Source: Streptomyces sp. NBC_01142 (GTDB taxonomy: Bacteria; Actinomycetota; Actinomycetes; Streptomycetales; Streptomycetaceae). From it: a stretch of 64,000 nt of DNA. Positions 8,534-18,124 of this stretch are shown one piece after another. Within the stretch, counting starts at the first letter, position 1, and the number at the start of each line of letters is the position of its first letter. The translations under genes were made by a program, and so were the position numbers. The stretch spans positions 2,108,001-2,172,000 of the forward strand of contig NZ_JAPEOR010000002.1 in NCBI RefSeq assembly GCF_026341125.1, read 5' to 3'. The notes under the pieces are model-generated. The model did no database searches. It was not told the DNA's origin and saw only the letters and a list, made by a program, of their open reading frames with translations.

Positions 8534-9640
8534 CTACTTCTCCTGCTGCTTCCGCCAGCGGACGCCCGCTTCGAGGAATCCGTCGATCTCGCCGTCGAGC
8601 ACCGCCTGCGGGTTGCCCACTTCGAAGTCCGTACGCAGGTCCTTGACCATCTGGTACGGGTGCAGGACGTACGAACGCATCTGGTTTCCCCAGGAGTTGC
8701 CGCCGTCGCCCTTGAGGGCGTCCATCTTGGCCTGCTCCTCCTGGCGGCGGCGCTCCAGCAGCTTCGCCTGCAGGACGTTCATCGCGCTCGCCTTGTTCTG
8801 GATCTGGGAGCGCTCGTTCTGGCAGGAGACGACGATGCCGGTCGGAATGTGCGTCAGACGCACTGCGGAGTCAGTGGTGTTGACGCCCTGACCGCCGGGG
8901 CCGGATGCACGGTACACATCCACCCGCAGCTCGGTCTCGTCGATCTCGATGTGGTCCGTCTTCTCGACGACGGGGAGCACCTCGACACCCGCGAAGGAGG
9001 TCTGACGGCGGCCCTGGTTGTCGAAGGGCGAGATACGCACGAGACGGTGCGTGCCCTGCTCGACGGAGAGCGTGCCGTAGGCGTACGGCGCCTTGACCAC
9101 GAAGGTCGTCGACTTGATACCGGCCTCTTCGGCGTACGACGTCTCGTAGATCTCGCTGGAGTATCCGTGCCGCTCGGCCCAGCGCAGATACATGCGCTGC
9201 AGGCGCTCGGCGAAGTCGGAGGCGTCGACGCCTCCGGCCTCGGCGCGGATGTTGACCAGCGCCTCGCGCTGGTCGTACTCGCCGGACAGGAGCGTGCGGA
9301 CTTCCATCTCGTCCAGCGCCTTGCGGACGGCGACGAGCTCGGACTCGGCCTCGGCCTGGGTGTCCGCGTCGTCCTCGGCCTCGGCGAGCTCGAAGAGCAC
9401 GCTCAGGTCGTCGATCCGATTGCGGAGCGCCTCGGTCTTGCGGAGCTCGGCCTGGAGGTGCGAGAGCTTGCTGGTGATCTTCTGCGCCGCATCCGGGTCG
9501 TCCCACAGGGACGGGGCCGCGGCCTGCTCCTCGAGCACGGCAATGTCTGCCCTCATCCTGTCGAGGTCCAGGACGGCCTCGATCGACCCCATGGTCGAGG
9601 AGAGGGACTTCAGCTCTTCGGATACATCGACGACTGCCAC
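8534..9640 (-). CDS. prfB: Peptide chain release factor 2
   Basis: The 368-residue protein has the RF2 layout. A coiled N-terminal domain precedes the stop-codon recognition tripeptide SPF (204-206), the RF2 type that reads UGA and UAA. The catalytic GGQ (249-251, [16 protein letters not shown]) promotes peptide release. The frame is continuous from [10 protein letters not shown], so the in-frame UGA autoregulatory frameshift of E. coli prfB is absent. The C-terminal 14 codons are duplicated just downstream. It stands alone, with its own terminator. Confidence 0.97.
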   Translation of the reverse strand: MAVVDVSEELKSLSSTMGSIEAVLDLDRMRADIAVLEEQAAAPSLWDDPDAAQKITSKLSHLQAELRKTEALRNRIDDLSVLFELAEAEDDADTQAEAESELVAVRKALDEMEVRTLLSGEYDQREALVNIRAEAGGVDASDFAERLQRMYLRWAERHGYSSEIYETSYAEEAGIKSTTFVVKAPYAYGTLSVEQGTHRLVRISPFDNQGRRQTSFAGVEVLPVVEKTDHIEIDETELRVDVYRASGPGGQGVNTTDSAVRLTHIPTGIVVSCQNERSQIQNKASAMNVLQAKLLERRRQEEQAKMDALKGDGGNSWGNQMRSYVLHPYQMVKDLRTDFEVGNPQAVLDGEIDGFLEAGVRWRKQQEK

Positions 9641-9678
9641 GGGTCCAGCGTAACGGCTGGGCGCGACACCCCGACCCC

Positions 9679-10950
9679 CTAGGGTTCCGCGGGTACCGAC
9701 TGCTTCGAGTCCTGAGGGGGTACCGCCGGCTCGGCGTCGCCCACTGCCAGCCAGCCGCCGACGCCCACCGCCACCGCCAGGACCAGTGCCGCAGCCCCCA
9801 GGGTGATGCGGCGCTTACGGACCGCATCCGACCTGTGGCGGGCCGAGCCCGGTCGGCGCTGGCCCGGGCTGCGGGGGGCGCGGGCCGTGCCGCGGGCGCC
9901 GCCCGCGAGCTCGTCGGGGGCCGGGACGCGCATCGAGGTGTGGGTGTCGCGGTTGGAGTCCGCGGGGGCGGCGCCGGGGACGAGCGGGACGGCTCCGCGG
10001 CGGCGGGGTTCCTCCGGGGTGGCGTGCACCACGTCTTCGTACGGCTCCGCGGGCGGCTCGGCGTCGGGTTCGTCGACGTCCAGAGGCGGCATGCCCGCGA
10101 GGAGCGGGAGCAGGTCGTGGAGGCGGGTGGCCAGCTCGGAGGCGCGCAGCCGGGAGGCGGGGGCCTTGGCCAGGCACTGGACGAGCAGCTGCCAGAGCTC
10201 GTCGGGGATGCCCGGGAGGGGGACCACGGTCTCGGTGACATGACGGCGCAGGACCGCGCCGGGGTGGCCGCCGCCGAAGGGTGTGAAGCCCGCGAGGAGC
10301 TCGTACAGGACGGTGGCGAGGGCATAGATGTCGACCGCGGCCCGCGGCGGCAGGCCCTCGACGATCTCGGGGGCGATGTAGTCGGGCGTACCGATGATTC
10401 CCGAGGGGCTCGGCGGGGCTCCGCCCGTGGGGCGCAGCGCCTTGGTACGGCGGGGGGTGTCGATCAGCTTGGCGACGCCGAAGTCGGTGAGCAGTGCCGG
10501 GTGGGATCCGGCGGGACCGAGCGGGCCCTCCATGTCGAGCAGGATGTTCTCCGGCTTGACGTCGCGGTGGACGACTCCGGCGGCGTGGGCCGCCGCGAGG
10601 CCGTCCGCGACGTCCGCGATGATCGCGACCGCGGCTTCGGGAGCGAGGCGGCGCTCCCGGTCGAGGCGGGTGCGCAGATCGGTGCCGCGGACGAGGTCCA
10701 TGACCAGCGCGAGGTCGTTGCCGTCGACGACGAGGTCGCGGACGCCCACGACCTTGGGGTGGTCGAGTCCGAGCAGGGCAGTGCGCTCCTGGACGAAGCG
10801 TCCGACCAGGTCCTGGTCGGAGGCGAGGTCCTCACGGAGAAGTTTGATCGCGACGGGGCCTTCGGGGCCCTCGCCGAGCCACACCGTGCCGGCGCTCCCC
10901 CGCCCCAGGATCTGGTGGGCCGTGTACCGGCTGCCGATATTCCGTGCCAA
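9679..10950 (-). CDS. pkaB: Membrane-anchored Ser/Thr protein kinase (PkaB-like)
   Basis: The 423-residue protein has an N-terminal Hanks-type kinase domain with GRGSAGTV (16-23), catalytic Lys36, HRDVKPEN (128-135), DFG (156-158) and [10 protein letters not shown] Pro/Arg-rich linker follows, then one membrane helix (about 383-403) and a short extracellular tail of about 20 residues. There is no PASTA or other sensor domain. It lies 131 bases downstream of a second kinase of the same type. The pair next to prfB matches pkaB/pkaA of S. coelicolor as I remember the order, so the symbol is by context. Confidence 0.9.
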   Translation of the reverse strand: MARNIGSRYTAHQILGRGSAGTVWLGEGPEGPVAIKLLREDLASDQDLVGRFVQERTALLGLDHPKVVGVRDLVVDGNDLALVMDLVRGTDLRTRLDRERRLAPEAAVAIIADVADGLAAAHAAGVVHRDVKPENILLDMEGPLGPAGSHPALLTDFGVAKLIDTPRRTKALRPTGGAPPSPSGIIGTPDYIAPEIVEGLPPRAAVDIYALATVLYELLAGFTPFGGGHPGAVLRRHVTETVVPLPGIPDELWQLLVQCLAKAPASRLRASELATRLHDLLPLLAGMPPLDVDEPDAEPPAEPYEDVVHATPEEPRRRGAVPLVPGAAPADSNRDTHTSMRVPAPDELAGGARGTARAPRSPGQRRPGSARHRSDAVRKRRITLGAAALVLAVAVGVGGWLAVGDAEPAVPPQDSKQSVPAEP

Positions 10951-11032
10951 GACTGCTCCCTCAGCGGCTGGCGTTGCCCATAAAGTACGCGGGCATCGGG
11001 GGGCTGTGTGCCCCGGATGGCGCCAACCTTCA

Positions 11033-11061
11033 CTTCTGCGGGGTAAATCGGCCCGCAGAAG
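11033..11061 (-). terminator. Hairpin between the two kinase genes
   Basis: CTTCTGCGGG and CCCGCAGAAG form a 10-bp stem around a 9-base loop, directly after the stop of the upstream kinase. There is no clear T-run, so termination may be partial. Confidence 0.5.
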
Positions 11062-11081
11062 TCGACAAAACTACTCAGTCG

Positions 11082-12740
11082 CTACTGTCCGGCGCCGGGG
11101 TCGGAACCGGTCTTGTCCGGTTCCGAGCCGCCGAGGTCCGAGACCCACTTCGTCACCTTGGAGATGGCGTCGCCGATCGCGTCCCAGTAGCTCTGGCCCT
11201 GCGCGACCCAGTCCTGGAGGAACAGCTCCCAGGCCAGCCAGCCCGCGCCGACCAGGATCAGGAGCGTGAACAGGCAGCCCTTGAGGCAGCCGAGTCCCGG
11301 GATCCGCATCGGGTTGGAGCTGCGCCGGCGCGGCTCCCGGGGCTGGCGCGGCGCGGGCTGCTGGGGCGGCGGCTGCTGCGGGGGCGCGTACTGCTGACGC
11401 TGCGGCGGCTGCGGACGGTACTGCTGAGGCTGCTGACGGTACTGCTGGGGCTGCGGCGCGTACTGCTGCTGTTGCGGGTGCGGCTGCTGAGGACGCTGCT
11501 GCTGGGGGCGCTGCTGCGGCTGCTGCGGCTGCTGCGGGCGCTGCGGGCGGCGGCGCAGCGGGTCCTGGCTCGGGTCGAGGTACTGGACCTGCGTCTGCTC
11601 ATTGCGGTCGCGCGCCGCCTGGAGCTGGGACTGCCAGGGGTGCGGGTCCTCCGGCGGCGGGCCCTGCGGCACGGGCGGCATGACCGAGGTCGGGTCGCCT
11701 GCGCCCCCGGGGCCGCCGGTCTGCGGCATGACGCTGGTCGCGGCTGCGGGGTCGTACGAACCGGCGTTGCTCGGCAGCACCTGCGTCGGGTCGGCAGCGC
11801 CCGGGTCCTGCGGAACCTGAGCCGGCGAGGGATCGGGCGCGAGCAGCGCGGCGACCCCCAGGGCGGCATCGACCTGCGCGGGCGTGGAGTGCACACCGAC
11901 ACCGGCCGCGACGGTACGCAGGGCACGGGCGAGGTTCTCGGCGCTGGGCCGCTGGTCCGGGTTCTTGCGCAGACAGCGCTCTATGACCGTCCACAGCGGC
12001 TCGGGGACGGTGGTGGGGCGGCGGGGCTCCTCGCTGAGGTGGCGGTGGAGCACCTCGAGCGCCGTGCCGCCCGAGAACGGGGGCCGGCCGGTGACCAGCT
12101 CGTACAGCAGGATGCCCGCGCCGTAGATGTCGACGGCGGAGGTCTGCGGGCGGCCCTCGGCGGACTCCGGCGCGACATAGGCCGGCGTACCGACGAATTC
12201 GTGGGTACGGGTCAGGCCCGGGGAGTCCGCCAGGCGCGCGATACCGAAGTCGGTCAGCATCGGATGCATCTGGCCGTCGGCGTCGTTCTTGAGGAGAACG
12301 TTCGCGGGCTTGAGGTCGCGGTGGACCACGCCGTCGGCGTGGCTGGCGGCCAGCGCGTCCGCGATCTGCGCGGTGAGCAGTGAGGCGGCGACCGGGGTGA
12401 ACGGGCCGTTGTCACGGAGGTAGCGGTGCAGGTCGGGGCCGTCGATCAGGTCCATGACGAGGGCGAGGAGATCCCCCTCGACGACCAGGTCGCGGGTGCG
12501 CACGATGTTCGGGTGGGTGAGGCGGAGCAGGACGGAGCGCTCGCGCAGGAAGCGCATCACCACATCCGCGTCGTTCGCGAGCTCCTCCTTGAGGACCTTG
12601 ATCGCGACGGTCTCGCCGGGCTCGCCCGCCACGGCCGCCTCGGCGCCCGCGGCCTCCCGCTGGCGCGCTCGCCAGACGGTGCCCGTGGCTCCGCGCCCGA
12701 GGGGCTCCTCGAGGAGGTACTTGCTGCCTACCGGCCGCAC
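11082..12740 (-). CDS. pkaA: Membrane-anchored Ser/Thr protein kinase (PkaA-like) with Gln/Pro-rich linker
   Basis: The 552-residue protein starts with GTG at 12740. The kinase domain shows GRGATGTV (15-22), Lys48, HRDLKPAN (140-147), DFG (164-166) and GTPAYVAPE. Between the kinase and a membrane helix (about 490-505) lies a long disordered linker of which residues about 395-475 are almost only Pro, Gln, Arg and Tyr. The 45-residue tail after the helix is amphipathic and acidic. Divergent from it is an FHA-domain protein, the natural reader of threonine phosphorylation. The assignment to pkaA rests on family and gene order. Confidence 0.9.
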   Translation of the reverse strand: MRPVGSKYLLEEPLGRGATGTVWRARQREAAGAEAAVAGEPGETVAIKVLKEELANDADVVMRFLRERSVLLRLTHPNIVRTRDLVVEGDLLALVMDLIDGPDLHRYLRDNGPFTPVAASLLTAQIADALAASHADGVVHRDLKPANVLLKNDADGQMHPMLTDFGIARLADSPGLTRTHEFVGTPAYVAPESAEGRPQTSAVDIYGAGILLYELVTGRPPFSGGTALEVLHRHLSEEPRRPTTVPEPLWTVIERCLRKNPDQRPSAENLARALRTVAAGVGVHSTPAQVDAALGVAALLAPDPSPAQVPQDPGAADPTQVLPSNAGSYDPAAATSVMPQTGGPGGAGDPTSVMPPVPQGPPPEDPHPWQSQLQAARDRNEQTQVQYLDPSQDPLRRRPQRPQQPQQPQQRPQQQRPQQPHPQQQQYAPQPQQYRQQPQQYRPQPPQRQQYAPPQQPPPQQPAPRQPREPRRRSSNPMRIPGLGCLKGCLFTLLILVGAGWLAWELFLQDWVAQGQSYWDAIGDAISKVTKWVSDLGGSEPDKTGSDPGAGQ

Positions 12741-13228
12741 GTCATGCGCTCCCTGCTGATCGTGGTCCTTGCATGGTCCCGGGCCATGTGACCCCGCCCG
12801 GGTGTCCGACCCACTTTAGTGCCGCCCCATGGGGCAACGGCCGGTCGTCTTCGGTTCCTGCGTCAGTTCCTGCGTCGGTTCCTGTGTCCGGCACGCCTCC
12901 CCGGTGGTGGTCCGAGGAAAGACGCGGGCATCGTACGGATGGTTGCCGAGCGGCTGTGCCGTGCACGTCACAGCCGTTCCGGATCAGACCCCAACCAGGC
13001 ATTTTTACGTCCAGAGCCGACCAATCAAGATCACTTACCGGTGGTAGCCGGGCGTGTTGTCAGTAGCAGGTGCGAGGATGCCCTCAGCACGCAGTCGTAC
13101 GCGGGTCTCCTTCGGCGCGCCAGCGCTCAGGGGGAGGTAGTCCTGCGTCTCGTGCCGACCTGCCGGGTGGGGGCATCACGGGCGGTTCCCCTGCCGGGTA
13201 CCCCGCGCAGAAGGGATTGCTGACGGCG
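12741..13228. other. Divergent promoter region between pkaA and the FHA/EssC-like gene
   Basis: These 488 bases hold no gene I can support. They contain three tandem 12-bp copies of GTTCCTGCGTCA-like sequence at 12854-12889 and an AT-richer patch at about 12990-13045, likely the promoter area. A GTG at 13070 opens the frame of the downstream gene but is not needed by the protein. Confidence 0.55.
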
Positions 13229-16200
13229 ATGCAGATCCGGCTGACCGTCCTTGCGCCGCGCGGCGGGCAATCCGCGGCCGCGGGACACACCTCCGCGGGA
13301 CGCGCCTGCGACGTGCTGATCACCGCGCCTGCCGGGACGGCGCTGGCCGCCGTGGCCTCCGGCCTGGCAGCGGCGGTCTCCGGGCCGGAGGCCTCGGGTT
13401 CCGTCGTGCTGTACGCCGGCCGGGAGCGGCTCGACACTCAGCGCCGCACCCTGGGCGAGCCGCCGCTGGTGGACGGCGCGGTGCTCTCCCTCCAGGTCCC
13501 CGGCGAGGACGAGACGCCCGGCGCCGACGCCTCGGCCCAGCTGCATGTGGTGGCCGGGCCGGACGCGGGCGGGGTCCATCTGCTGCACGGCGGCCGGATC
13601 AGGATCGGCCGTTCCGCCGACGCGGACGTCCCCATGGACGACCCCGATGTCTCGCGGCTGCACTGCGAGGTCACGGTCGCCGAGGACGGCCGGGTCACGG
13701 TCGCGGACCTCGGCTCGACGAACGGCACCACCCTGGACGGCGCGGCCGTGGGAGCGCGCCCGGTCCGGCTGCCCGCGGGTGCTCTGCTGCGGCTGGGCGA
13801 GTCCACGCTCCGGGTCACCCCGGGCGACAGGACCCCGGCCCTTGCCACGACGCCGGACGGCGAGGGCCATCTGCGGGTGACCCGGGAGGACGCGGACGGG
13901 TCCGGTCCCGGCGGAGCGGCTCGTGACGGGTCCGGTCCCGCGGGCGGGCAGGAGGCCGCCGGGCCGGCCGCGCCCCGACCGAGAGTCCCCACCCAGTACG
14001 ACCCCACCGCCCCCGCGGCCCCCACGAGCCGCGGCCGCGGTGACGCCGGGACGCTGTACACGTACGGCTCCGAGGACGACCCGGCGCGCGACGCAGCCCA
14101 CGGCGCGGCGCACGGCCCGCTGCACGGCGACACCGTTCACTCCAGGACGGCCGATGCCCGGGACGAGTACCAGCAGACCCACGGGACCCACCGGATCCCC
14201 GGCACCTCCGAAACGCCCGAGGCCCACAGCCGTACCGCCGCGGCCCGCACACCGCGCCAGGGCACCCCGGCCGACGGTACCTCCGTGCCCGAGAGCTTCA
14301 CCCGCAGACGCGGCATAGGCGCCTGGGCGCGGCGGCTCGCCGGAGGCCGCGAGGAGCCCGCCCCCGCAGCCGGCACCCCGCGTCCCGGGCCCCGCGTTCC
14401 GGACGCGGCGCCCGTCGCCGAGAGCTGGCCGGATCCCGCCGCGGTACTGCTGACCGCGCTCGGCCCCGGGCCCCGGCTCTGGGAGCGGGACCCCAGGCAC
14501 CCCGAATCCCTCGTCCTGAGGCTGGGCACGACCGAACGCGCCGAGCTCCCCTCCGTACCGGTCACCGTCGGCCTGCTGGAGGCCGGGTCGCTCGGGCTGG
14601 CCGGACCCAGGGCGCGCCTGGCCGGCCTCGCCAGGTCAGCCGTGGCCCAGCTCGCCGCACTGCACTCGCCCGTCGATCTGGAGATAGTGCTGATCAGCGC
14701 GGACCGGGCGCGCAGCCTGGCAGAGCGCAGGGCCGAGTGGGCCTGGCTCGGCTGGCTGCCGCATCTGCGCCCGGCCCACGGCCAGGACTGCCGGCTGCTC
14801 CTCGCCTACGACCGGGACCAGGCCACCGCCCGCGGCACCGAGCTCACCCGCAGGCTGGACGACGGCCCGCTCGGTCCCGGCTGGCCCAGCGCCGACCGCA
14901 GGGCCGTCACCGACGCCGCCGCGCGGTACGAAGGGCCGCGCACGGTCGTCATCGTCGACGGGGACCCGGGCTCGGCCGCGCTGCGCGAGACCACCGCCCG
15001 GCTGGCCGGAGCGGGTTCCGCCGCCGGAATCCATCTGATCTGTCTGGCCGAGACCCCGGCCGCCTCGCCTCTCTCGCCGGTCGCCGCCACGTACGAGACG
15101 GCCTGCGCGGCCTCGCTCGCCTTCCGTGAGTGCGGGGCGGTCGCCCTGCTGAGCGGCGATGTGGCGACCGCGCTGCGCCTGATGCGTACGGCCGGCGGTC
15201 AGCCCGCCGGGCACGGCACGGTCGGTGCGGTGGACGCGGTCTCGGCGGCCTGGGCGGAACGGTTCGGGCGCGCGCTCGCGCCGCTGCGCGCCGAGGGCAC
15301 CGGCACGCACCGGGGCCGGGCGGTGGCGCTGCCCCGCTCCGCACGGCTGCTCGACGAGCTGGGGCTGGCCCGTGCCACACCCGCCTCCCTGATGGCGCGC
15401 TGGGCCTCGGCCGGCGACGGCACCGCGGTACTCGGCTCGTCTTCGCGCGGCCCGCTCGCCGTCGATCTGTCCGAGGAGGGCCCGCATCTGCTGATCGACG
15501 GCCCGCCGGGCAGCGGTCGTACGGAGCTGCTGCGCTCCGTCGCGGCCTCGCTGGCCGCCGCCGGCCGCCCGGACCGGCTCGGTCTGCTGCTGGTCGACGG
15601 AGCGGGCGGCGAGCGCGGCGAGGGACTGACCGCCTGTACCGAACTGCCCCATGTCACCGAGTACTTGGTGGCCTCGGACCCGGTCAGGATGCGGGCGTTC
15701 GCGCAGGCACTGGGGGCCGAGCTGAAGCGGCGGTCCGAGCTGCTGGCCGGCCTGGGCTTCGCCGAGTGGCACACCCAGCGCGAGGTGGCGGACCGGATGG
15801 CCGGCCAGCGTTCGCCCGGCGCAGAATCGGGCCGGCGACCGCCCGGTGCCGAATCGGGTCAGCGTTCATCCGGTGCCGAGTCGGGTCAGCGTTCGCCCGG
15901 TGCCGCCGAGTCGGGCCGGCGCCCGGTGAGCGCCGCCGAGCAGCGCGGCGACCTCGACTCCCCCGCCAGCGGGACGCTCCGGCTGCGCCCCGGCGGGCGG
16001 ACGAAGGCGGAGGCGCCTGCCCCGCTCCCCCGGCTCGTGGTGCTGGTCGACGACTTCGACGCCCTGGTCGCTCCGGCGCTCGGCAGCCCCGGGAGGCCCG
16101 CGGCCGGTTCTGTCGTACGCGCCCTGGAGGCCGTGGTCAGGGACGGCGAGCGGCTCGGCGTCCATCTCGTGGCGACCTCCGCGCGCCCCGACCGCACGGC

Positions 16201-16552
16201 CGACACGGAGCTGGCCCACTCGGCCCGGCTGCGGGTCGTGCTGGACGCGCCGCCCGCCTCTCCCGGCCCGGACGATCCGGCACCGGGGCGGGGCAGGCTC
16301 GGGCATCCGGACGGCCGGGTGACCCCGTTCCAGGGCGGCCGGGTGACCGGACGCATTCCGCGTACGGCGACCTTGCGTCCCACTGTGGTCCTGCTCGAGT
16401 GGGAGCGGATGGGCGATCCGCCCACCCGTCGCCCCGTTCGCGAACTGGGCAATGGGCCAACGGACTTGGCGCTGTTGGCCAGCGCGCTGGAGCGAGCTGC
16501 CCGGTCGGTGGACGCCGCGCCGCTGCCGCCGCTCACTCCCGCCCACCCCTGA
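13229..16552 (+). CDS. FHA-domain FtsK/EssC-like protein with degenerate Walker A
   Basis: The 1107-residue protein starts at ATG 13229, after AGAAGGGA. An N-terminal ubiquitin-like region (1-90) precedes an FHA domain (104-197) with the phosphothreonine-binding residues GRS (127-129), SRLH (142-145) and STNG (163-166). A disordered linker follows (about 200-420), then two tandem FtsK/SpoIIIE-like ATPase domains resembling those of EssC/EccC. The P-loop of the second domain is GPPGSGRT (758-765), with Arg in place of the catalytic Lys; Walker B is VVLVDDFD with Asp941 and Asp942. Four 9-residue repeats interrupt this domain at about 861-898. No membrane helix is evident, unlike true EssC. It is divergent from pkaA. 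Confidence 0.85.
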   Translation: MQIRLTVLAPRGGQSAAAGHTSAGRACDVLITAPAGTALAAVASGLAAAVSGPEASGSVVLYAGRERLDTQRRTLGEPPLVDGAVLSLQVPGEDETPGADASAQLHVVAGPDAGGVHLLHGGRIRIGRSADADVPMDDPDVSRLHCEVTVAEDGRVTVADLGSTNGTTLDGAAVGARPVRLPAGALLRLGESTLRVTPGDRTPALATTPDGEGHLRVTREDADGSGPGGAARDGSGPAGGQEAAGPAAPRPRVPTQYDPTAPAAPTSRGRGDAGTLYTYGSEDDPARDAAHGAAHGPLHGDTVHSRTADARDEYQQTHGTHRIPGTSETPEAHSRTAAARTPRQGTPADGTSVPESFTRRRGIGAWARRLAGGREEPAPAAGTPRPGPRVPDAAPVAESWPDPAAVLLTALGPGPRLWERDPRHPESLVLRLGTTERAELPSVPVTVGLLEAGSLGLAGPRARLAGLARSAVAQLAALHSPVDLEIVLISADRARSLAERRAEWAWLGWLPHLRPAHGQDCRLLLAYDRDQATARGTELTRRLDDGPLGPGWPSADRRAVTDAAARYEGPRTVVIVDGDPGSAALRETTARLAGAGSAAGIHLICLAETPAASPLSPVAATYETACAASLAFRECGAVALLSGDVATALRLMRTAGGQPAGHGTVGAVDAVSAAWAERFGRALAPLRAEGTGTHRGRAVALPRSARLLDELGLARATPASLMARWASAGDGTAVLGSSSRGPLAVDLSEEGPHLLIDGPPGSGRTELLRSVAASLAAAGRPDRLGLLLVDGAGGERGEGLTACTELPHVTEYLVASDPVRMRAFAQALGAELKRRSELLAGLGFAEWHTQREVADRMAGQRSPGAESGRRPPGAESGQRSSGAESGQRSPGAAESGRRPVSAAEQRGDLDSPASGTLRLRPGGRTKAEAPAPLPRLVVLVDDFDALVAPALGSPGRPAAGSVVRALEAVVRDGERLGVHLVATSARPDRTADTELAHSARLRVVLDAPPASPGPDDPAPGRGRLGHPDGRVTPFQGGRVTGRIPRTATLRPTVVLLEWERMGDPPTRRPVRELGNGPTDLALLASALERAARSVDAAPLPPLTPAHP
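15809..15919 (+). repeat. In-frame 27-bp tandem repeat inside the FtsK-like domain
   Basis: There are four copies of a unit encoding R-x-P-G-A-E-S-G-x (RSPGAESGR, RPPGAESGQ, RSSGAESGQ, RSPGAAESGR). The repeat lies between the Walker A and Walker B motifs of the host gene. Confidence 0.85.
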
Positions 16553-16680
16553 CTCGCGGCCCAGTTGCACCATTTGACAGGACATCACGTCACAAGGCCA
16601 TCACGAAAGGCCGATTGACGCCTGGTGCGGTATTGCGACACCTGGGTACCGGGCGTACACCTGTCGGTCACGGGACAAGG

Positions 16681-16715
16681 CACAGGGCACAGGACACAGG
16701 ACACAGGGCACAGCA
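16681..16715. repeat. Five 7-bp tandem repeats upstream of the ABC importer
   Basis: The unit CACAGGR is repeated about five times (CACAGGG, CACAGGA, CACAGGA, CACAGGG, CACAGCA), about 40 bases before the solute-binding gene. This is a position where an operator or leader could lie; no function is shown. Confidence 0.7.
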
Positions 16716-16755
16716 ACAGGACAAGGCACGGTACGCGCACGGGAGAGACGGGGCA

Positions 16756-18120
16756 GTGATGCGCACAACTCTTCGTACGGGCAGGGCCGCAGTGGTGTTC
16801 GCCGCCATCGGCGCCTTAGCCCTCGTCGGCTGCGGCGGCGACAAGGACAACGACAATCCGGACGACGCCGAGAGCAAGGGCAAGGATTCCGCGGCGTCGG
16901 TCCAACTGCCCAAGCTGGACGGCGAGAAGATCGAGGTCGCCGCCGTCTGGAGCGGCCCCGAGCAGGAGAACTTCACCAAGGTCCTCAAGGAGTTCGAGAA
17001 GCGCACCGGGGCCACGGTCACCTTCGTCCCCGCGCAGGACCCCATCGTCAACTTCCTCGGTACGAAGATCGCGGGCGGCAGCCCGCCGGACGTGGCGATG
17101 CTGCCGCAGGTCGGGGCGATCCAGCAGGCCGTGGAGCGCAAGTGGGCCAAGCCCGTCGGAGCCGAGGCCAAGGCGGAGCTGGCGAAGAACTACTCCATGG
17201 GCTGGCAGAAGCTCGGCGCCGTGGACGGCACGCAGTACGGCGTGTACTACAAGGCCGCGAACAAGTCCCTGATCTGGTACAACAACGCCGCCTTCCAGAA
17301 CGCCGGGGCGCAGGAGCCGAAGACCTGGAAGGACTTCCTGTCGACGGCGGAGACGATCTCCGCGTCCGGCGTCACCCCGGTCTCGGTCGCCGGTGCGGAC
17401 GGCTGGACGCTCACCGACTGGTTCGAGAACATCTATCTCTCCCAGGCGGGCCCGGAGAAGTACGACCAGCTGGCCCAGCACAAGATCAAGTGGACCGACC
17501 CGTCCGTGAAGGCCGCGCTGACCACGCTCGGCCAGCTCTTCGGCAAGCCGGCTCTCATCGCGGGCGGCGCGGACGGCGCGCTCCAGACCGAGTTCCCCGC
17601 GTCGGTCACCCAGACCTTCAGCGGCGGCGACCAGCCCAAGGGCGCGATGGTCTTCGAGGGCGACTTCGTCACGGTCAACATCGCCCAGACCGAGGCCGGG
17701 ATCGGCACCGACGCGAAGGTGTTCCCGTTCCCCGCGGTCGGCGCCGAGCCGCCGGTGGTGACGGGCGGAGACGCGGCCGTTGCCCTGAAGGACTCCAAGG
17801 GCGCACAGGCGCTGCTGACCTTCCTCGCCTCCCCGGACGCCGCCAGAATCTCGGCCGCGTCGGGCGGGTTCATCTCTCCGAACAAGTCACTGGACCTGTC
17901 CGCGTACCCCAACGACGTCCAGCGCGACATCGCCAAGGCGCTGATCGCGGCGGGCGACGACTTCCGCTTCGACATGTCGGACCAGATGCCGCAGTCGTTC
18001 GGCGGTACGCCCGGCAAGGGCGAGTGGAAGGCTCTCCAGGACTTCCTGAAGAACCCCAAGGACGTCGCCGGGGCCCAGCAGAAGCTGGAGTCGGACGCGG
18101 CCAAGGCGTACAAGAGCTGA
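16756..18120 (+). CDS. ABC transporter solute-binding lipoprotein, carbohydrate (family 1) type
   Basis: The 454-residue protein has a lipoprotein signal with lipobox LVGC (Cys26). The body is a cluster B binding protein, with KLDGEKIEVAAVWSGPEQENFTKVLKEFEKRTGATV at the first lobe and typical extracellular-sugar-binding segments (IWYNNAAF, FLASPDAARI). The start is GTG 16756 or ATG 16759, both after GGGAGAGA. The two permease genes follow at once, so this is a sugar or oligosaccharide importer. No ATPase gene is present; Streptomyces importers of this class commonly share the ATPase MsiK. The substrate is unknown. Confidence 0.92.
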   Translation: MMRTTLRTGRAAVVFAAIGALALVGCGGDKDNDNPDDAESKGKDSAASVQLPKLDGEKIEVAAVWSGPEQENFTKVLKEFEKRTGATVTFVPAQDPIVNFLGTKIAGGSPPDVAMLPQVGAIQQAVERKWAKPVGAEAKAELAKNYSMGWQKLGAVDGTQYGVYYKAANKSLIWYNNAAFQNAGAQEPKTWKDFLSTAETISASGVTPVSVAGADGWTLTDWFENIYLSQAGPEKYDQLAQHKIKWTDPSVKAALTTLGQLFGKPALIAGGADGALQTEFPASVTQTFSGGDQPKGAMVFEGDFVTVNIAQTEAGIGTDAKVFPFPAVGAEPPVVTGGDAAVALKDSKGAQALLTFLASPDAARISAASGGFISPNKSLDLSAYPNDVQRDIAKALIAAGDDFRFDMSDQMPQSFGGTPGKGEWKALQDFLKNPKDVAGAQQKLESDAAKAYKS

Positions 18121-18124
18121 CGCG

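Noticed and set aside
13229..16552. A type VII secretion locus
   Set aside because: No WXG100, EccB, EccD, EccE or mycosin genes are in the window, and the protein lacks the membrane helices of EccC/EssC.
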